Below the pieces are notes generated by a model that did not search any database, was not told the DNA's origin, and was given only the letters and a program-made list of their open reading frames with translations. Position numbers and translations under genes: made by a program. From the NCBI RefSeq assembly GCF_000449425.2, contig NZ_AVHW01000085.1, forward strand, positions 1 through 48,946: a DNA stretch of 48,946 nucleotides, written 5' to 3'. This DNA comes from Clostridioides difficile CD160 (GTDB taxonomy: Bacteria; Bacillota; Clostridia; Peptostreptococcales; Peptostreptococcaceae). Positions 25,739 to 33,867 of this stretch are shown here, piece after piece. Each line of letters starts with the position of its first letter. Position 1 is the first letter of the stretch.

Positions 25739-27838
25739 CTATTTATATTTAACTATTAAAGCATCTACTGCACATACACCTTTTCCCTTAGGATATACAA
25801 ACACTGGATTTAAATCTATTTCCTTAACCTCATCTTTATTTTCATAAGCATATTTTCCTAACTTAACCATCATATCTGCAAGAGCTTCAACATCACAAGG
25901 CTCGCTTCCTCTATATCCATTTAAAAGCTTAAATGACTTCAATTTTCTAAGCATCATCATAGCTTCATCATGATTTATAGGTAATGGATATAAAGTAGTA
26001 TCTTTAAATACTTCTACAAATACTCCTCCTAAACCAACTAGCAACATTGGACCAAATTGGTCATCATTAGTTATACCAATAATAATTTCTATACCACTTT
26101 CTACCATTTCTTGAACTAATATACCATCAATTTTAGCATCTGGTTTTTCTTTTTTTACATTAGCTAAAATCTCATTATATGCATTTATTGCCTCATCTCT
26201 ATTTTTAATTCCTATTTTAACTCCTCCAACATCAGATTTATGCAATATTTCGGAAGAATTTATTTTTAAAACAACAGGATAGTTAATGTATTTTAAGATT
26301 TCATCTAATTCATCAATGCTTTTTGCATTACCTTGCCCTGGTACTGGTACTCCATACTTCTTCATCTCAATCTTACTATCTAACTCTGATAGAGCTACTA
26401 CATTATTTGATTCTCTTTTCTTAACAGCCTCAAATTCTAGTGTTCTCTTTGAATAATCATAATCTACAAATTTAGCCATTTTATTAAAACAAGTAAATGT
26501 AGTTCCAACTGATGACATTATAGGCACTTGATTATTTTCTAATCTAGTTCTATAATTTAGATATCTATTTCCTTCAAGTGTAGGAACTGCAAACACAGGC
26601 TTCTTTAATCCTTGCTCTCTTGCTTCACTTACAGCTTGACAAAGTGTCTCATGCATTTCATTTTCTTCATCTCTTATATTTGCTCCTACCATAGTAAATC
26701 CGACTCTATCATCTTTTTCAAATGTATGTAATAGACCTACTATCATATCCTTTTCATGGAATAATGCAGTTGTGGCATCTAGTGGATTTTTAGGTGTTGC
26801 AAATCCTGGAAGATATTTTTTCATTTCTTCTTTAGTTTCAGAAGATATTTCTGCAAGTTCTACACCATTTTCTTCTGCTAAATCTGCACAAATAGTATTT
26901 TCTCCTCCTGAGAAGTTTATTGCTGCAAAATTAGAATTTGTAGGTAAATTACCATCTAGAACACTAAAAGCTTGTGCTAAACACATAAATTGTTCCAGAT
27001 TCTCCACAGAAATTACTCCATATTTTTCGAAAATACTTTCAAATGCTTTACTTGAACCAGCTAAGTTTCCTGTGTGAGAAGCAGCCGAAATAGCTCCCTT
27101 TTCTGACCTTCCTGATTTCAATATTATTACTGGCTTTCTTTTTTGTGCAGCTCTTTTTAGAGCATCTATAAATTTTCGAGGATTTTTTAAACCTTCAAGA
27201 TAGATGGCTATTACTGATGCATAATTATCATCTACAAGGAAGTCAACAGCATCTTCTAGCGTAACTATATTTCCATTTCCTGTTGAGAAACCATAAGATA
27301 TATTAAAATAATCACTTGAAACAATCTCTGCCGTTATAAATCCACTTTGACCTACAATTCCTATGCCAGGTTTTTTGGTATCTAAATCCCATTTAGAACC
27401 TCCTGCCCAAAGGTTAACTTTATCTATACAATTTAATAATCCCATACAATTTGGACCTAATATTTTCATATCATATGTATTTGATATTTCTATAAGTTGA
27501 TTTTCTAAATCTATGCCTTCTTCTGTTCCTTCTTCTGCAAATCCGCTAGCATATACTACAGCTGCTTTTGTTCCCAATTCTCCAGAATCTTTTAATACAG
27601 ATGGAACTATATTTCTAGGTGTGCATACTACTACACAATCTACTACTTCTGGTACTTCTTGTATCGTTTTATAGCATTTTCTTCCAAATAATTCATCTCT
27701 TTTGGGATTTACATAATATACTCTATCTGTATCTTTACTTTTTACTATACTAAGTGCTGCACTTCTACCAAAACCAAGCTTATCAGTAACTCCTACTATA
27801 GCAATGCTCTTTGGTCTAATAAGTTTTTCCAAGCTCAT
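25739..27838 (-). CDS. ADP-forming acyl-CoA synthetase (acetate-CoA ligase family)
   Basis: A 699-residue single-chain enzyme converting acyl-CoA, ADP and phosphate to the free acid, CoA and ATP. Domains in order: CoA_binding (1-130, SIAIVGVTDKLGFGRSA), succinyl-CoA-ligase-like (about 150-460) with the phosphorylated-His motif SAASHTGNLAGS, and a C-terminal ATP-grasp domain (about 480-699, YPVVLKINSSEILHKSDVGGV, GLGGVFVEVFKD). The alpha and beta parts are fused as in ACD enzymes. It is the last gene of the oxidoreductase operon, so it probably recovers ATP from the acyl-CoA made there. A long hairpin lies between it and the preceding gene. Confidence 0.88.
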   Translation of the reverse strand: MSLEKLIRPKSIAIVGVTDKLGFGRSAALSIVKSKDTDRVYYVNPKRDELFGRKCYKTIQEVPEVVDCVVVCTPRNIVPSVLKDSGELGTKAAVVYASGFAEEGTEEGIDLENQLIEISNTYDMKILGPNCMGLLNCIDKVNLWAGGSKWDLDTKKPGIGIVGQSGFITAEIVSSDYFNISYGFSTGNGNIVTLEDAVDFLVDDNYASVIAIYLEGLKNPRKFIDALKRAAQKRKPVIILKSGRSEKGAISAASHTGNLAGSSKAFESIFEKYGVISVENLEQFMCLAQAFSVLDGNLPTNSNFAAINFSGGENTICADLAEENGVELAEISSETKEEMKKYLPGFATPKNPLDATTALFHEKDMIVGLLHTFEKDDRVGFTMVGANIRDEENEMHETLCQAVSEAREQGLKKPVFAVPTLEGNRYLNYRTRLENNQVPIMSSVGTTFTCFNKMAKFVDYDYSKRTLEFEAVKKRESNNVVALSELDSKIEMKKYGVPVPGQGNAKSIDELDEILKYINYPVVLKINSSEILHKSDVGGVKIGIKNRDEAINAYNEILANVKKEKPDAKIDGILVQEMVESGIEIIIGITNDDQFGPMLLVGLGGVFVEVFKDTTLYPLPINHDEAMMMLRKLKSFKLLNGYRGSEPCDVEALADMMVKLGKYAYENKDEVKEIDLNPVFVYPKGKGVCAVDALIVKYK

Positions 27839-27873
27839 AAATTCACTCTCCTATATTTTCATAGTTGTGATTT

Positions 27874-27947
27874 TAAATGAATTTTATCTCAAGATGAAAC
27901 TTCTCTTGGCACTAAGGATTATTAAATCTTGAGATAAATCATTTAAG
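27874..27947 (-). promoter_or_regulatory. Long intra-operon stem-loop before the acyl-CoA synthetase
   Basis: A perfect 13-bp core (27883-27895 with 27926-27938) is extended on the outside by a further 8 bp (TTAAATGA with its complement) across a 2-nt bulge. It sits in the 123-nt gap between the gamma subunit and the synthetase. No strong U-tract follows on the minus strand. It could be an RNA-processing or stability element, or a partial terminator lowering synthetase expression. Confidence 0.6.
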
Positions 27948-27961
27948 ATAAGGGTAATTTA

Positions 27962-28501
27962 TTAAATGGCGTTATTATAGCCTTCCATGAATGCTGCTTC
28001 ATTTTGAATATTGAATTTACCTTTTCCTTTTTCTTCAAAGAAATCACACATAGTTTTTAAAGCTAATTCTTTTTCAAATAATCCAGTTTTCGCAATTAAT
28101 GCTCCAAGCACTACTATATTTGCTGCTTTGGGATTGTTTACTTTTTGAGCTAATTCTTGACAATTTATTTTAACTGCATTTATATCTTCTCTTAATGCTA
28201 TATCATCATCTATTACAGATGTATTAATAACTACTGTTCCACCTTCTTTAACTAAATTTATATAATCTAAAGATGGCTTATTCATTGCTACTAAAACGTC
28301 TATTTCTTCCATATCAGGTCCACCTATACTCTCATCAGAAAACTTTACTACACTATATGCTTTTCCACCTCTCATAGTTGGACCATATGCAGGCATCCAA
28401 GTTACTTGTTTTCCTAATTCAAGTGCTGACTCAGCTACAATTAGACCAAGAGTTAAAACTCCTTGACCACCAAATCCTGCAAATACTAACTCTTTTTCCA
28501 T
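27962..28501 (-). CDS. 2-oxoacid:ferredoxin oxidoreductase, gamma subunit
   Basis: A 179-residue POR/KOR gamma subunit (pyruvate/ketoisovalerate oxidoreductase catalytic domain). The FAGFGGQGVLTLG glycine-rich start and the WMPAYGPTMRGGKAYS motif are characteristic of the VorC/KorC type. It follows the beta gene with a 2-nt gap, so the four subunits are translated together. The complex oxidatively decarboxylates 2-oxoacids to acyl-CoA with reduction of ferredoxin. The substrate (branched-chain, aromatic or 2-oxoglutarate) is not determined by this subunit. Confidence 0.9.
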   Translation of the reverse strand: MEKELVFAGFGGQGVLTLGLIVAESALELGKQVTWMPAYGPTMRGGKAYSVVKFSDESIGGPDMEEIDVLVAMNKPSLDYINLVKEGGTVVINTSVIDDDIALREDINAVKINCQELAQKVNNPKAANIVVLGALIAKTGLFEKELALKTMCDFFEEKGKGKFNIQNEAAFMEGYNNAI

Positions 28502-28503
28502 AA

Positions 28504-29244
28504 TTATTCACCATCCCTTTGCTTAAATTCGCCAAGAGTGTAATATGGCACTATTTCTTCTTCCATCCACTTGATAGATTTCTCTAATGATACACCCCAG
28601 TTAGTTGGACAAGGTGCTAATATTTCAACTAATGAATACCCCTCTCCATTCAATTGAGCTTCTATTGCATTTTTTATATATTTTTTTAGATTAATTATTT
28701 CTTTTGGACTATGAACTGAACCTCTTGCTACATACGCTACATCAAAGAAGTCTGCCATCATTTCAGGAACTTTTAATGGGCTACCAGTAGTGTTTATATC
28801 TCTTCCATCTACACTTGTTGTTGTAACTTGACCTGGCATAGTAGTCCATGACATCTGTCCGCCAGTCATAGCAAAGTTATTGTTATTTATTACAAATACA
28901 GTCACATTATGATTTCTATATGCAGTATTTAAAGTTTCAGAAAGACCTATAACATAAGCATCTCCATCACCTTGATAAGTCATTACTAATGTTTCTGGAA
29001 GTGCTACTTTAATTCCTATAGCTGTGGATGAAGCTCTACCATGTGCAGTTTGCATCTTATCTCCATTCCAGCTAAAATTCATATTACAAACACAACCAAC
29101 TCCTAAAGTTAATACATGATTTTTTTCATATCCATGTTCTTCTATTACTTCTGCTATTATACGGTTTACTATTCCATGACCACAACCTGGGCAAAATTTG
29201 TTTGGTATTGAAACAACGCTAGGTGTTAATTTTTCTGTAGCCAT
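28504..29244 (-). CDS. 2-oxoacid:ferredoxin oxidoreductase, beta (TPP) subunit
   Basis: A 246-residue thiamine-diphosphate-binding subunit. It shows FCPGCGHG at the N-terminus, the TPP/Mg motif GDGDAYVIG running on to NNNNFAMTGGQ, and the conserved GVGCVCN cysteine region. The length is that of VorA/KorB proteins. It lies between alpha (1-nt gap) and gamma (2-nt gap) in the fixed order delta-alpha-beta-gamma. Confidence 0.92.
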   Translation of the reverse strand: MATEKLTPSVVSIPNKFCPGCGHGIVNRIIAEVIEEHGYEKNHVLTLGVGCVCNMNFSWNGDKMQTAHGRASSTAIGIKVALPETLVMTYQGDGDAYVIGLSETLNTAYRNHNVTVFVINNNNFAMTGGQMSWTTMPGQVTTTSVDGRDINTTGSPLKVPEMMADFFDVAYVARGSVHSPKEIINLKKYIKNAIEAQLNGEGYSLVEILAPCPTNWGVSLEKSIKWMEEEIVPYYTLGEFKQRDGE

Positions 29245-29245
29245 A

Positions 29246-30295
29246 TTAGAACACCTCCTTGATTTCGCCAGATTTTATTTTGCTGTAAGTGTCCATTACT
29301 TGCAGTGTTTTTGGTATATGATTTCCACTGAATAATCCATAAACAGGCACATTTTCTTTACATACTTTCTTTGAAGCTAAAGCAACATCTTCTACTAGCT
29401 GACCTGTATCTGTTGACTCTACTGAAATAAATCCTTTTACATTCTTATTTACCTTTTCAAATGCCTTATATGGGAAAGGCCACACTGTTATTGGTCTTAT
29501 TATTCCAACTTTTTCACCTTGTTCTCTAAGTCTTCTAACAGCATTCATAGTTGTTCTTGATGGTATACCGAACGCTACAAACACATATTCCGCATCTTCG
29601 ACTTGATAATCTTCCCATTGTTGTTCATTTTCAGTTATTCTCATACGCTTTTCCATACAAAAAGCTGGTTTTTGGTTATCTGCAACTTTTGCATGGTCTC
29701 TATTACTTCCATCATAAGTCCAACCTAAATCTTCTTCTCTCTTCTTGAACTCTGGAAATTCTACTGGTTCCATCATTTGACCTAAAGCCGCTTCTGTCAA
29801 AATTTCAACAGGCACTCTGTATTTCTCCGCTACATCAAATGAATTATACATTAAATCTACAGTTTCTTGGATACTGTTTGGTGCATAAACTATTAAATGA
29901 TAATCTCCATTTCCTCCCCCTCTAGTATCCCTTAAATAATCTGTCTGTGCTGAATCTAGTGAACCAAGTCCAGGCCCCCATCTTTGTACATTTACGATTA
30001 CACAAGGATAGTGATTTGCACATAAATATGAAATTCCTTCTTGTTTTAAAGATATTCCTGGTCCTGAAGAGCTTGTCATAGACCTCATTCCACTTGCATA
30101 TGCCCCATATACCATATATATAGCAGCCATTTCATTTTCAGATTGTATAAAAGTTCTTCCAAGTTCAGACATTCTATGTGACAAAAATTCCATTACCTCT
30201 GTTTGAGGTGTAATTGGATATCCTGCATAAAACTCACAACCACCTCTTAGAGCTGCTTCTGCAATGGCGTGGTTCCCCTTCCACATCTTTTTCAT
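29246..30295 (-). CDS. 2-oxoacid:ferredoxin oxidoreductase, alpha subunit
   Basis: A 349-residue alpha subunit beginning WKGNHAIAEAALRGGCEFYAGYPITPQTEVMEFL, the pyrimidine-binding signature (GYPITP) of this family, with TSSSGPGISLKQEGI and a C-terminal transketolase-C-like region. It is typical of 2-ketoisovalerate/2-oxoglutarate oxidoreductases (VorB/KorA). The start follows the ferredoxin-subunit stop by 16 nt. Confidence 0.92.
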   Translation of the reverse strand: MKKMWKGNHAIAEAALRGGCEFYAGYPITPQTEVMEFLSHRMSELGRTFIQSENEMAAIYMVYGAYASGMRSMTSSSGPGISLKQEGISYLCANHYPCVIVNVQRWGPGLGSLDSAQTDYLRDTRGGGNGDYHLIVYAPNSIQETVDLMYNSFDVAEKYRVPVEILTEAALGQMMEPVEFPEFKKREEDLGWTYDGSNRDHAKVADNQKPAFCMEKRMRITENEQQWEDYQVEDAEYVFVAFGIPSRTTMNAVRRLREQGEKVGIIRPITVWPFPYKAFEKVNKNVKGFISVESTDTGQLVEDVALASKKVCKENVPVYGLFSGNHIPKTLQVMDTYSKIKSGEIKEVF

Positions 30296-30311
30296 ATTAT
30301 CCCAACTCCTT

Positions 30312-30530
30312 CTAAGCCTCTTGACATGCTTCTTCTTTAATTATTTCAAAAACATTATCTGGACACACTTGATAGCAAATTCCACAAAGTATGCATTTAC
30401 TTTCATCAACTTCTACATGAGCATATCCTTCTTTATTTATGTTATCTGATATTTTTAATGCTCCTTTTTTACAAGATATAACGCAGTATTCACAACTTTT
30501 ACATCTCTCTGCGTTTATTTTTAAGCTCAT
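30312..30530 (-). CDS. 2-oxoacid:ferredoxin oxidoreductase, delta subunit (2x[4Fe-4S])
   Basis: A 72-residue ferredoxin-like subunit with two complete CxxCxxCxxxC cluster motifs (CKSCEYCVISC and CILCGICYQVC). It passes electrons from the TPP centre to ferredoxin. It is the first of the four subunit genes, 32 nt after the aminotransferase stop. Confidence 0.93.
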   Translation of the reverse strand: MSLKINAERCKSCEYCVISCKKGALKISDNINKEGYAHVEVDESKCILCGICYQVCPDNVFEIIKEEACQEA

Positions 30531-30562
30531 ATCTACACCCCATTTCGTAATATTTCTATCTA

Positions 30563-31666
30563 TTATCCAATGCTTGGTTCTTCTTTAAGATTTAATATTT
30601 CCTTTAAAACTGCTACAAATTTTTGGTTTTCTTCCATAGTTCCAATACTTACACGTGCATGTGTAGCATTTGGTCTTATTACAAAACCTCTTTTTTTCAA
30701 ATCTTCAAATAGCTTTGGTATATCTGTTTTCATGTCTACATAAAGGAAGTTTGATTGTGAATCTACAACATCAAATCCCATTTTTGCGAACTCTTCCTTA
30801 AAATAAGCCATTCCAGCTCTATTCAAGTCATATGTTTCTTTTATAAATTCATCATCATCAAGTGCTGCTGTTGCTCCACTTATAGCAATACGATTTGCAG
30901 AGAAAGGCTCTTTTACTGTAAATAAAGTTCTTATTATCTCATCTTTAGCAATACCATATCCTACTCTAAGACCTGCAAGACCATATATTTTAGAGAAAGT
31001 TCTTGTTACTATAACATTGTAATTTTCTCTTACATACTTAAGTCCATCTACATAATTAGGTACTGTTAAAAATTCTATATATGCTTCATCCAATATAGTT
31101 ATAATATTTTCAGGTACTTTCTTTAAAAATGCTTCTAACTCTTTATCATCTACAATTGTTCCTGTTGGATTATTAGGATTACATACACATATTAATTTTG
31201 TCTTATCTGTAATCTTGTCTAATATGCCTTGTAAATCATATTTATAGTCTTTTGTTAAAGGTACTTCTACTGGTATTCCTTCATTTTTTACAGTTGCAGT
31301 TCTATATGATGGGAATGTTGGGTCACAGTATATAACCTCATCCCCTCTATTGATAAAAGCTTCACCTATTAGCGTGATAACGTTATCCGCACCATTAGCA
31401 ACAATAAAGTTTTCTGGTTTTAAATCTAACTTGTCAGCTAATTTTCTTCTAAGTTCATTCGCTTCTGGTTCTGGATAAAGTTGACCTTGTTTTAGCATTT
31501 CAATCATAGCTTCCATTGCTTTTGGTGATGGTCCTAGAGGATTTTCATTTGAAGCTAGTTTTATTATTTCTTTTACACCATATTTCTCTTTAACTTTTTC
31601 TATTGGTTCACCTGGAACGTATTGATGTAACTCTTTTACTGTATTTCTCAATAATTTTTCTATCAT
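30563..31666 (-). CDS. hisC: HisC-like PLP aminotransferase (probably aromatic/branched-chain)
   Basis: A 367-residue class I/II aminotransferase of the histidinol-phosphate aminotransferase family. It contains LASNENPLGPSPKA, NGADNVITLIGEAF, CNPNNPTGT, the DEAYIEF aspartate, and the PLP-lysine motif RTFSKIYGLAGLRVGYG. Homology says HisC, but it is the second gene of an operon whose later steps act on 2-oxoacids, and no other his gene is near. An amino acid to 2-oxoacid role (aromatic or branched-chain) is therefore more likely than histidine synthesis. AGGGGG lies upstream of the ATG. The name hisC is a family label. Confidence 0.85.
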   Translation of the reverse strand: MIEKLLRNTVKELHQYVPGEPIEKVKEKYGVKEIIKLASNENPLGPSPKAMEAMIEMLKQGQLYPEPEANELRRKLADKLDLKPENFIVANGADNVITLIGEAFINRGDEVIYCDPTFPSYRTATVKNEGIPVEVPLTKDYKYDLQGILDKITDKTKLICVCNPNNPTGTIVDDKELEAFLKKVPENIITILDEAYIEFLTVPNYVDGLKYVRENYNVIVTRTFSKIYGLAGLRVGYGIAKDEIIRTLFTVKEPFSANRIAISGATAALDDDEFIKETYDLNRAGMAYFKEEFAKMGFDVVDSQSNFLYVDMKTDIPKLFEDLKKRGFVIRPNATHARVSIGTMEENQKFVAVLKEILNLKEEPSIG

Positions 31667-31777
31667 TTTTAAAAGCCCCCTCTATATATGTATTTTCATT
31701 TATATAAACGCCATTGCGTCTACTTACTTTAATATCTTAAAATTAATCATCTATTTAAATCTCTTTTAATTAGGTAA

Positions 31778-33208
31778 TTAGGCATTTCTTTGATTTAATT
31801 CTTCTCTTATTTGATTTAGTTTCTTGTCACTCACTGGATATAATATGGCTATAACAACAGCTATTATTAAAGGGATTGCCATAGAATAAGAAATCATATT
31901 TATGAAACCACTTTTAACTGCTTCTGTAACTACCATATCAGCTTGATATCCCATTGAATTCATCAAAATTGTTCTTATAGTAGTTGCAAGTAATACACCT
32001 ACTTGTATTGCAACTGGATATAGTGACATACTTAGACCAGGTAAGTCTCTTCCTGATTTCCAGTGTCCATAATCACAAGAACCAGCAAAGAAGTTAAGAT
32101 TTATTATTGATACTACATTTGAAAAACCACCACCAATTGCCAGTAACATAGTTACACCTAAAGTAGTCTTTCCCCAAGGAGTCCATGCAACCAACAAGTG
32201 ACATATTGCACATATAGAAAAAGAAATTATTGATGCTAATTTTTGCTCTCTACAGATTTTTATAAATATTGGTGCGAAAAACATGAACGCTACACTTACT
32301 AAAGGCATTATTGCTAAAAATACAGCTAATCCACGTTCATCTTCTATTACATATTTAAAATAATATGGAGCTAAAGGTCCTAATCCTATAGATCTTATAC
32401 ATATAAGAAATTCTAGACAAAATGCCATCATAAGTGGAACGTTAGTAAATAGAGCTTTTGCCATTTCACTTGCTTTAATCTTTGGTTTTTCTTCTTTTTG
32501 AAGAACCTCATCTTCTGCACCAGATCTTATTATCTCTGTTGAAGAAAACCAAAATACTAAAAGACATCCTGCTGCAAAGAATAAATAGGTACCTAGATAA
32601 CCCATTCCTTCTCCACCTAATACATCTGCAAATAAAACTAATAATAACGGATATGAAAAACCTACTAAGAATTTACCAACTTCTTTAAATATATTCGTAG
32701 TAGTTGAGCCTATAACTCTGTCTCTAGGCGTTTTAGCAACCACAGGGTAAATAGCATAAATTATAGTAAAAACTACCTGTTGAGCACAAGATGCTATTAA
32801 TAATAAAGCGGTCATTAAAGGTAAAAGTAATGCTGGACTTATTTTCATCAATGGGACTATGAAAAATATACCATATGTCAATGCTAATGCTGCGGGTGTA
32901 TATCTAAGCCATGGATAATATTTTCCTTTTTTGAATGGTTGTTTGTCAAATACTGTACCTGTTATAGGAGCTACAGCAATTTTTATGAAAGATTGTACAA
33001 TTTGCATACCACCTGCCATAATTACACCAAGTTTTGCTACATCAGTTAAAAAGATATTTGTTACTGTTGATACAAAGTAACCTATAAAATTGTATGCTAG
33101 GTTTATAGAGCTTGAATATGTGTATATTGCTCTCTTCTTAGGGTCTCTCATATCATCTCTAAAATTCGATATAAGATTTCCTTTTGGTTTGCTTTCTTGA
33201 CTACTCAC
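31778..33208 (-). CDS. MFS/GPH-family transporter
   Basis: A 476-residue permease with about 12 hydrophobic segments in the glycoside-pentoside-hexuronide:cation symporter (MFS_2) layout. Visible signatures are PITGTVFDKQPFKKGKYYPWLRY after TM2 and TPRDRVIGSTTTNIF after TM4. The GTG at 33208 has GGGAGGGG five bases upstream; the in-frame GTG at 33238 lies before that site. It is the first gene of the aminotransferase-oxidoreductase-synthetase operon, starting behind a consensus promoter. Sugar symporters are the named members, but the operon suggests import of an amino acid or export of the acid product. Confidence 0.8.
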   Translation of the reverse strand: MSSQESKPKGNLISNFRDDMRDPKKRAIYTYSSSINLAYNFIGYFVSTVTNIFLTDVAKLGVIMAGGMQIVQSFIKIAVAPITGTVFDKQPFKKGKYYPWLRYTPAALALTYGIFFIVPLMKISPALLLPLMTALLLIASCAQQVVFTIIYAIYPVVAKTPRDRVIGSTTTNIFKEVGKFLVGFSYPLLLVLFADVLGGEGMGYLGTYLFFAAGCLLVFWFSSTEIIRSGAEDEVLQKEEKPKIKASEMAKALFTNVPLMMAFCLEFLICIRSIGLGPLAPYYFKYVIEDERGLAVFLAIMPLVSVAFMFFAPIFIKICREQKLASIISFSICAICHLLVAWTPWGKTTLGVTMLLAIGGGFSNVVSIINLNFFAGSCDYGHWKSGRDLPGLSMSLYPVAIQVGVLLATTIRTILMNSMGYQADMVVTEAVKSGFINMISYSMAIPLIIAVVIAILYPVSDKKLNQIREELNQRNA

Positions 33209-33333
33209 ATCTACCCCTCCCTTATAAAATTTAATCACTTTTCATTATTCACGTATAATATTTCTTCTTCCAAACTTCAAATATTTTTTTCTTGATTTGG
33301 TTTTAAATTTTATATGTGTATAATTTTAATTTA

Positions 33334-33362
33334 ATTATATTCTCAAAATTCATAATTGTCAA
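33334..33362 (-). promoter_or_regulatory. Consensus SigA promoter of the amino-acid fermentation operon, with CodY-like box
   Basis: On the minus strand TTGACA (33357-33362), a 17-bp spacer and TATAAT (33334-33339): both hexamers are perfect. Within it, positions 33336-33350 read AATTTTGAGAATATA, three mismatches from the CodY consensus AATTTTCWGAAAATT. This is compatible with repression when branched-chain amino acids and GTP are high, but it is a weak match in AT-rich DNA. A perfect promoter for a catabolic operon implies that it needs repression. Confidence 0.75.
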
Positions 33363-33787
33363 ACACTTTTTTGATTTTATTTTTTGCTCTTAGATTTAAG
33401 TAAAAAGCCCTTTTAAGTTAAATTTACATTTGTTTTTTATTGTTTTACTGCTTTAAAATGTCATCAAAACATATATTTCAAATTATTTTATCAAATTCTT
33501 AGTAATTTTAAATTATTATAATATTATTCAAGAATAATTTTATTAAGATATTTTCATACTACATCTAGATTTTAAAAATAATTTTTACCTCTTTAAATTT
33601 ATTTAATTTTTATACATGTACTATTGATTTAAAAATAAAAGCATGTTACAATTACAAAAAGAATCTATCAGACGAACATCATTACAAACATTAATTTCAG
33701 AATTTTCAATTTTTTCTTTTTATGTAATTCTACATAGTATTATAAGTTATTATAGCTATACTAATCCAAAACTAATAAAAACAAATA
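33363..33787. other. AT-rich divergent spacer, no gene recognised
   Basis: About 425 bp between the operon promoter and the symporter promoter region. Open frames here are short, lack ribosome sites and do not resemble proteins. No T-box, riboswitch or terminator was seen. Confidence 0.5.
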
Positions 33788-33816
33788 TTGTACTACTTTT
33801 ATATAAAATATATTTT
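33788..33816 (+). promoter_or_regulatory. Possible promoter of the symporter-TetR operon
   Basis: TTGTAC (33788-33793), a 17-bp spacer and TATTTT (33811-33816), about 50 bp before the symporter start. The -10 is weak; this is a tentative call in very AT-rich DNA. Confidence 0.35.
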
Positions 33817-33867
33817 AAATATATTTTATAAATTTTATTAAAAATATTTTATAAAGGAGAAGAAACT

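Noticed and set aside
26772-27077. Plus-strand 101-codon frame within the acyl-CoA synthetase gene
   Set aside because: Complement of a conserved enzyme domain; no start signals.
25739-33208. Histidine biosynthesis locus
   Set aside because: Only the aminotransferase resembles a his gene; the rest of the operon is 2-oxoacid oxidation and ATP recovery.
33643-33831. 62-codon frame before the SSS symporter
   Set aside because: No ribosome site; it runs through the likely symporter promoter region.
33209-33867. T-box or amino-acid riboswitch before the fermentation operon
   Set aside because: No T-box sequence, specifier stem or terminator/antiterminator pair; the leader is short and unstructured.
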